NCBI RefSeq assembly: GCF_000716715.1
Contig: NZ_JNYJ01000029.1
Coordinates: 91,536 to 155,535 of the forward strand
Reading direction: 5' to 3'
Source: Dactylosporangium aurantiacum
Lineage (GTDB): Bacteria; Actinomycetota; Actinomycetes; Mycobacteriales; Micromonosporaceae
Length of the DNA stretch: 64,000 nt
Shown: positions 59,751 through 64,000 of the stretch, piece after piece
How positions within the stretch are numbered: the stretch's first letter is position 1
How the letters are laid out: the number at the start of each line of letters is the position of its first letter
Position numbers and translations under genes: made by a program
The notes under the pieces: generated by a model
Seen by the model: only the letters and a program-made list of their open reading frames with translations
What the model was told of the DNA's origin: nothing
The model's database searches: none

Positions 59751-59832
59751 GCGAGCACCGCCAGGACCACCACCGTCGAGCCGGTCGGCGGCGTCGACGC
59801 GACCAGCAGCAGCACCGCGACCGCGACCGTAC

Positions 59833-60945
59833 TCACCGAGCGACGCGGGACCCGCGGGTCCCGCGGGACCGGTGCGCCGGTTGCCGCAGCAGCGCGTCTA
59901 GGACGTGCGCGGCGTCGCGGCCGACGCCGCGCAGGGTTGCCGAGGCGAAACTACGTTGCCGCTCCAGGCCGACAAACCCCAACCCGGGCACCGACGTCGA
60001 CACGCCACCGTCGTGCAGCGGCACACCCCGGCCGTCCAACGCCCCCGTCCCGGCCAGATACGACAGGCCAGGCCGGAACCCGGTCGCCAGGATGATGACG
60101 TCGACACGTTCCCGGGCACCGTCCGGCCACACGACGTCGTCGCCGTCCACCCGCCGGAACAACGCCCGGCGCTCGGGCCGCGCGGCTCGAATCGCGGCTC
60201 GGTAACGGCCGTCGTCGATCACCGGGACGGTGCCTTTCGACAGCCGCGGCCCGAGCCGCGATGAGTCCAGGCCGGTGCGGGTCAGCCACCAATGGAAATC
60301 CCGACCCAGGATCCGCTGCGGCTGCCACCGCAACGGCTGCCGGGTGGCGATGCTGACCGTCGCCACCGCGGCGAGCTCGACGGCGATCTGCACCGCCGAG
60401 TTCCCGCCACCGACCACGACCACCCGGCTCCCGGCGAACGGGACTGGGTCGCGGTACTCGGCGGAGTGCAGCACCCGCCCGCTGAACGACGCCAGACCCG
60501 GCAGCGCAGGCCGGTAGGGGCTACAGAACCCGCCGCTCGCCGCGACCACCGCCCGTGCGCGCAGCGACGAGCCGTCCGACGTGGACACCAGGAACCCACC
60601 GCCCGCAGCGCCCTGCGAGCCTGCGGGGACCTGAGTGACCTCGGTGACGTGCTGGCCGAACCGCACGTCGGCGTCCAGGCTCGCCGTGTAGGCGGTGAGG
60701 TAGTCGACCACCTCGTCGCGCAGCGGGTACCGGCCCGGATCGCCGGCGAACGGCCGCCCGGGCAGCGCCGAGAACCGGGCCGGGGAGAACAGCGTCAGGC
60801 TCTCGTAGTACCGCGGCCAGGAACCACCCGGTCTGCTTGACGCGTCCAGCACCACCGGCACCACACCACGCGACACGGCCGTGTACGCGGTGGCCAGGCC
60901 CGCCTGACCACCGCCGATGACGATCACATCAGCGACATCCACCAC
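59833..60945 (-). CDS. ArsO-like flavin-dependent monooxygenase
   Basis: The 370-residue class B-type monooxygenase has FAD motif VIVIGGGQAGLATAYTAVSR, the WPRYYESLTLFSPARFSALPG segment, NADPH motif VVVVGGGNSAVQIAVELAAV and ILATGFRPGLSYL. ArsO proteins of ars operons share this layout; their reaction is not settled. The C-terminus is Arg/Ser-rich. It is convergent with the MFS gene and divergent from the last arsR-type gene, which likely controls it. Confidence 0.82.
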   Translation of the reverse strand: MVDVADVIVIGGGQAGLATAYTAVSRGVVPVVLDASSRPGGSWPRYYESLTLFSPARFSALPGRPFAGDPGRYPLRDEVVDYLTAYTASLDADVRFGQHVTEVTQVPAGSQGAAGGGFLVSTSDGSSLRARAVVAASGGFCSPYRPALPGLASFSGRVLHSAEYRDPVPFAGSRVVVVGGGNSAVQIAVELAAVATVSIATRQPLRWQPQRILGRDFHWWLTRTGLDSSRLGPRLSKGTVPVIDDGRYRAAIRAARPERRALFRRVDGDDVVWPDGARERVDVIILATGFRPGLSYLAGTGALDGRGVPLHDGGVSTSVPGLGFVGLERQRSFASATLRGVGRDAAHVLDALLRQPAHRSRGTRGSRVAR

Positions 60946-61007
60946 CGCAATGTATCGTCACATCGGGAAAAGACGAAATGATGTTTGGAGGAGGAGACTA
61001 GAGCCCG

Positions 61008-61379
61008 ATGACACAGCTACCACCCCCGACCGCGGCGCCCGCCGCCCTGCACGGGCCTACCCAGGACTTCCTCAAAGCCCTCGCCAGCGAGACCCGGCAG
61101 CAGATCATGCTCCTGTTCACCGGCGGCGCGGAACTCACCGTCGGTGAGGTCGCCGAATGCTGCGGCCTCGGCCAGTCCACCACCTCCGAGCAGCTGGCCG
61201 TCCTGCGCCGCGGCGGACTCGTGCAGTCCACCCGCGACGGCAAACTCGTGCGCTACCGCGCCGACCCCGCCGCCATCAGCGCCCGGCTCAACGACCTGCA
61301 GACCTACCTGGCCTGCTGCTGCCCACCGCCAGCAGCAACACTGACCACATCCAAATACGGCGAGCAGCCTGGCGCGTAG
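61008..61379 (+). CDS. ArsR-family repressor with CC and CCC cysteine clusters
   Basis: The 123-residue winged-helix protein has FLKALASETRQQIMLLFTGG and GLGQSTTSEQLAVLRRGGLV. It carries C51-C52 followed by glycine (AECCGLG) and C103-C105 (LACCCPPP), giving a third type of thiol site among the regulators here. A GGAGGAGGAG tract lies upstream at 60987-60996, slightly far from ATG 61008. The divergent gap to the ArsO-like gene contains ACATC-N15-GATGT (60960-60984), a weak operator candidate. Confidence 0.86.
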   Translation: MTQLPPPTAAPAALHGPTQDFLKALASETRQQIMLLFTGGAELTVGEVAECCGLGQSTTSEQLAVLRRGGLVQSTRDGKLVRYRADPAAISARLNDLQTYLACCCPPPAATLTTSKYGEQPGA

Positions 61380-62054
61380 CGGTCGTCACCGCGGCGTCAC
61401 GCCGTTGCGGGTATCTCGCTCGCCGTGCCACCACGCGATACCCCCGCGACCGGGAATCCCGGCAACCGCGCAAGGTCGGCAACGTCAGCGCCGCCCGCCA
61501 GCGCGTACTGAATGACGAGCAGCTGGCCGCCCAGCCGGTCGGGCGGGACTAGGTCGACGACGACGCGTCCAAACGCAAACTGGCGCGATCGCTGTCGCGC
61601 CTCCCCGGCGCGGGCCGCCGGGACTGACCGGTACCGGGAGGCGCGGGCCCCGCCGCCACCGAAGCCGGCACGTATCAGAACGCCCTCGCCGATGCGCCGA
61701 GCGGGCGGCCGCGCTGTTGCGCGCTACCAGTAACTCGACCAGGACTCTGCCATCACGGGAACATCGAGATCGCCCGACGGATCATCAATTCTGCTGTGAC
61801 TTTTCGCGACAGGTGGCGGAGATCTTGTGCATGACTTGGCGGAGGCCGGAGTGGGCGACGCTGCACGCCGGGTTTGCTGGTGTCGCTGTACTGGAGCTCC
61901 GGACAGGCCAGAGCCGCCTGACAGACAGGCAGCTTCCAGGCCGCGTACGGTGAAGGACCGACTCGACGCGACTAGGATGCCGGGGCCAGCGGCAGCCAGC
62001 AGTGCTCCAACGATCGTGGACCTGAAGCCCTCCGGAGCCACGTCTCACCACTGA
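61380..62054. other. Gap at the right end of the arsenic island, no gene supported
   Basis: 675 bp follow the last arsR gene. Open frames are short and arginine-rich. One dyad (GCGCCTCC at 61597-61604 with GGAGGCGC at 61637-61644) could stop transcription after arsR. I see no insertion sequence ends or RNA gene. Confidence 0.5.
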
Positions 62055-62384
62055 CTATTGCCGCTGCGGGCGTTGACGGCGCCTGCGGCGGCGATTCCGC
62101 AAGGCGGCTGCCGAGGTCGGCAAAGATTCCGCAGCTGGCGATAGATCATTCAGCGACACAGACGGGTTGGTGGTATGGCCGTCATGGACCAAATTCACTG
62201 AATGCGGCTCGTTATACCCGGCGAGGATGTACGGCACGATGGCCTGCAATTTGGCGCCACCGTCTGGCCCCTTGCCGATGTGGTAGACGAACAGGGCCCA
62301 GAACATCCGCCACAGAAGGGACGGGCGTCTGCCAGCGGGCTTGACCAGGAACGAGAAGACACGGGCAACAGCTGTAGCAATCAC
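62055..62384 (-). CDS. Small hypothetical protein with a hydrophobic centre
   Basis: The 109-residue protein starts with GTG 62384, preceded by AAGGAGCTACGCC, a strong ribosome site. It reads MIATAVARVFSFLVKPAGRR, then LLWRMFWALFVYHIGKGPDG, a short membrane-like stretch, and ends in a run of arginines (NRRRRRRQRPQRQ). No family is known to me. The longer upstream frame is not supported. It stands alone between two gaps. Confidence 0.5.
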   Translation of the reverse strand: MIATAVARVFSFLVKPAGRRPSLLWRMFWALFVYHIGKGPDGGAKLQAIVPYILAGYNEPHSVNLVHDGHTTNPSVSLNDLSPAAESLPTSAAALRNRRRRRRQRPQRQ

Positions 62385-62814
62385 GGCGTAGCTCCTTGGC
62401 CTCACCGGTGCCCGCGTGGCAGGTGAGGTCACGGAACATGCGCCAAGGGACCAGCGGTCATGCGGCGTCGGTCGGAGTGCCCCTGCACAAGCAGCGCGGG
62501 CGGGCACGAATGCAGAGCATTCGACCGGCGAGGCGCGATCGGCGGCGACGCGCCTCAAAGCACGGCGGCGGGGTGCCGGTCAGGCAATGGACCCGCGGCG
62601 GGAGCTATTCCGTGGCATGCATCATGAGGATCGGATCGTAGCACGCGCATACCGTTGCTCGGTTCACTGGGTGCGCCACGGTCAGGCGAGTCTCACGTAG
62701 TAGCCCGTCGCAGCGGTCGAGTTCCGCCAAGTCGGCTGCAAGATTCCCGCCATCTAACGAGCAAAGTCACACCTGCGGTCTCGAATAGCCAACCGACCGC
62801 ATGTCGCTACGATG
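62385..62814. other. Gap between the small hypothetical gene and the SOS box
   Basis: 430 bp without a supported gene. The two flanking genes diverge, so promoters for both should lie here. Apart from the SOS box at its right border I see no repeat or RNA. Confidence 0.45.
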
Positions 62815-62830
62815 TCGTACACCCGTACGA
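62815..62830 (+). promoter_or_regulatory. LexA-binding SOS box
   Basis: TCGTACACCCGTACGA is a perfect TCGTAC/GTACGA palindrome around a 4-bp centre. It matches the actinobacterial SOS consensus TCGAAC-N4-GTTCGA apart from symmetric A/T changes. It lies 85 bp before the imuA-type gene, the usual place for LexA control of the mutagenesis operon. Confidence 0.75.
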
Positions 62831-62915
62831 TCCGGTCCGCGAATCCGCGATGGTGCGGGTCTACTGCTGCGCCTCCCCCTCCGCAGCGCCAGCGTCAGGA
62901 GCGTGAGGGGGGATC

Positions 62916-63704
62916 GTGTCGACTGCAGCCGCGCCTCTTCCTACTGGCACGAGGCGGCTCGCGGCGCTTGAGCAGGCGGGCCTTGTCCGCCGCGGCGTCC
63001 GGCGGCCCGGTACTGGGCCTGAGGGCGCGTTGCCGGTTCCCGCCGAACTTCGCCCGCTGCTGCCGCAAGGGTTGCCCCGTGGCGGGACTGTTGCGGTCTC
63101 GCAGGATGGTGGGGCCAGCATGTCCGCGCTGCTGCTGTTGCTCTCGGCGGCGTCTCGGGCGGGTGCATGGTGCGCGGTGGTGGGCTTGCCGTCCATGAGT
63201 CCGGTCGCCGCAGAGGAACTCGGGATCTCGCTAGAGCGGTGCGCGCTGGTGCCCGAGCCGGGAGCTGACTGGGATGTGGTCACCGCGGCATTGCTGGATG
63301 GTGTGGACATCGTCGTGAGTGCTCGGCTACAGGCGCCACCGGCGGCGGTGTGCGGGCGGCTGTCTGCCCGGGCGAGGCAACGAGGGACGGTGCTGGTGCC
63401 GTACGGAGCGTGGCAGGGCGCCGACCTCACCCTGCAGGTCGAGCATGCTGAGTGGGATGGCCTGCAGCAGGGTCGCGGCCGGCTGCAATGCCGACAGGTG
63501 ACCGCCGTGACCCGAGGGCGAGGAGCGGCCGCGCGGCCTCGACGCACGACGTTCTGGCTTCCGGAGCCGTCCGAGCTGTACACCTTCCTGCGCGGCCGCG
63601 CTGAATCTGACGCTCCGCGAAGGCTGACCGCCGTGCCCGCCGCACCGGCGGCCGACCCTGTTCCTGGTCCAACACCTGAGCGTCGCCTGCAGAGCGCCTC
63701 CTAG
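62916..63704 (+). CDS. ImuA-type RecA-like SOS mutagenesis protein
   Basis: The 262-residue RecA-fold protein of the ImuA' group has LPVPAELRPLLPQGLPRGGT, MSALLLLLSAASRAGAWCAV, AAALLDGVDIVV-like WDVVTAALLDGVDIVVSARL and LVPYGAWQGADLTLQVEHAE. As in mycobacterial ImuA' the Walker A glycine-lysine motif is not intact, so it is probably structural. ImuA' works with ImuB and DnaE2 in error-prone repair. GTG 62916 has AGGGGGGAT upstream. imuB normally follows at once but is absent from the remaining 300 bp. Confidence 0.75.
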   Translation: MSTAAAPLPTGTRRLAALEQAGLVRRGVRRPGTGPEGALPVPAELRPLLPQGLPRGGTVAVSQDGGASMSALLLLLSAASRAGAWCAVVGLPSMSPVAAEELGISLERCALVPEPGADWDVVTAALLDGVDIVVSARLQAPPAAVCGRLSARARQRGTVLVPYGAWQGADLTLQVEHAEWDGLQQGRGRLQCRQVTAVTRGRGAAARPRRTTFWLPEPSELYTFLRGRAESDAPRRLTAVPAAPAADPVPGPTPERRLQSAS

Positions 63705-63906
63705 GTGCACAGCTGCGGCAGCAAAACTGTGGGACAAGGCCGCATGGCGGTTAAGGCGCAGGCCACCGTCGGCGTTGTCATCCCCGCCGATCAACATCGC
63801 ACGTAGCCCACTCCCACGAGTCCTTTGCGGGCCAGCTATTGCCCGTTCTGAGGTACTCAAGTTGCTCCGCTATAGCCGCTCGTGGACAGCAATCTCGCTT
63901 CTGTCA

Positions 63907-64000
63907 ACGGCCAGTTGGACTTCCCCGGTGGCGGCCAGTAGTTCTCCCCGCTGGCGGTCACGAATTTCTCCCCGTCGGCGGCCAGATAGTTCCCCGCCGT
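63907..64000. repeat. Four imperfect tandem repeats at the window edge
   Basis: Units of 22-25 bp with the pattern CGGCCAGnnnTTCTCCCCGnTGG follow one another: CGGCCAGTTGGACTTCCCC, CGGCCAGTAGTTCTCCCCG, CGGTCACGAATTTCTCCCCG, CGGCCAGATAGTTCCCCGCC. Multiple short repeats of this form are found at ends of IS21-family elements, so this may be the left end of an insertion sequence cut by the window. 63705-63906 holds no gene that I can support. Confidence 0.5.

Overview
The window is high-GC actinobacterial DNA, most like the family Micromonosporaceae or a close relative. The main evidence is the conserved minus-strand order argS-lysA-hom-thrC-(insert)-thrB-rho-rpmE-prfA. A zinc-type bL31, an actinobacterial Rho with a long Arg/Glu-rich insertion, a mycobacterial-type SOS box and AICE-type mobile genes agree with this. 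No computed comparison was possible: family names come from reading the proteins, and the genus is not resolved.

Region 1 (1-21.1 kb) is core chromosome. It carries translation termination (prfA), bL31, a DUF998 membrane protein, a divergent NarL-type response regulator and histidine kinase pair, a T4-like RNA ligase plus polynucleotide kinase-phosphatase cassette, rho, the threonine and lysine genes, argS, an SPFH membrane protein with a small ribbon-helix-helix protein, and a DUF3105-DUF305 pair. The 13.2-14.0 kb gap holds an IS30 transposase scrap and repeats.

Region 2 (21.1-39.1 kb) is an integrated actinomycete integrative and conjugative element (AICE) in the 3' end of a tRNA-Arg(CCG) gene. 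A 42-bp piece of the tRNA is duplicated at 21159-21200 and 39039-39080. The backbone is a tyrosine integrase, an excisionase, a DnaB-N/DUF3987 replication protein, small AICE proteins, a TraB-type FtsK translocase, an SpdB-like protein and two GntR regulators. Cargo at the left end is an OGG-fold protein, a DUF6615 protein and a DUF4238 protein. Cargo at the right end is a small protein plus a P-loop/Sel1-repeat protein. A ghost of a second integrase 3' end beside the tRNA shows repeated use of the site.

Region 3 (39.0-64 kb) begins with a large serine recombinase whose reading frame runs into the tRNA-derived repeat. It continues with a three-gene membrane system (Hsp70-like ATPase, BTAD-domain protein, TcpC/NTF2-like protein). 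Next is an arsenic island of about 13 kb with four ArsR-type regulators, three arsenate-reductase domains, an aquaporin, two flavoprotein oxidoreductases, an ArsN-like acetyltransferase, an MFS exporter, a CCG-motif cysteine protein and an M28 peptidase. No ArsB, Acr3 or ArsA was seen. The window ends with an imuA-type SOS gene carrying a clear LexA box but no imuB in view, followed by tandem repeats cut by the window edge.

The strongest candidates for undescribed biology are the P-loop/Sel1 pair with a shared FQQG motif, the CCG-peptide plus M28 peptidase pair in the arsenic island, the OGG-fold/DUF6615/DUF4238 cargo, and the Hsp70-like/BTAD/TcpC-like membrane operon.
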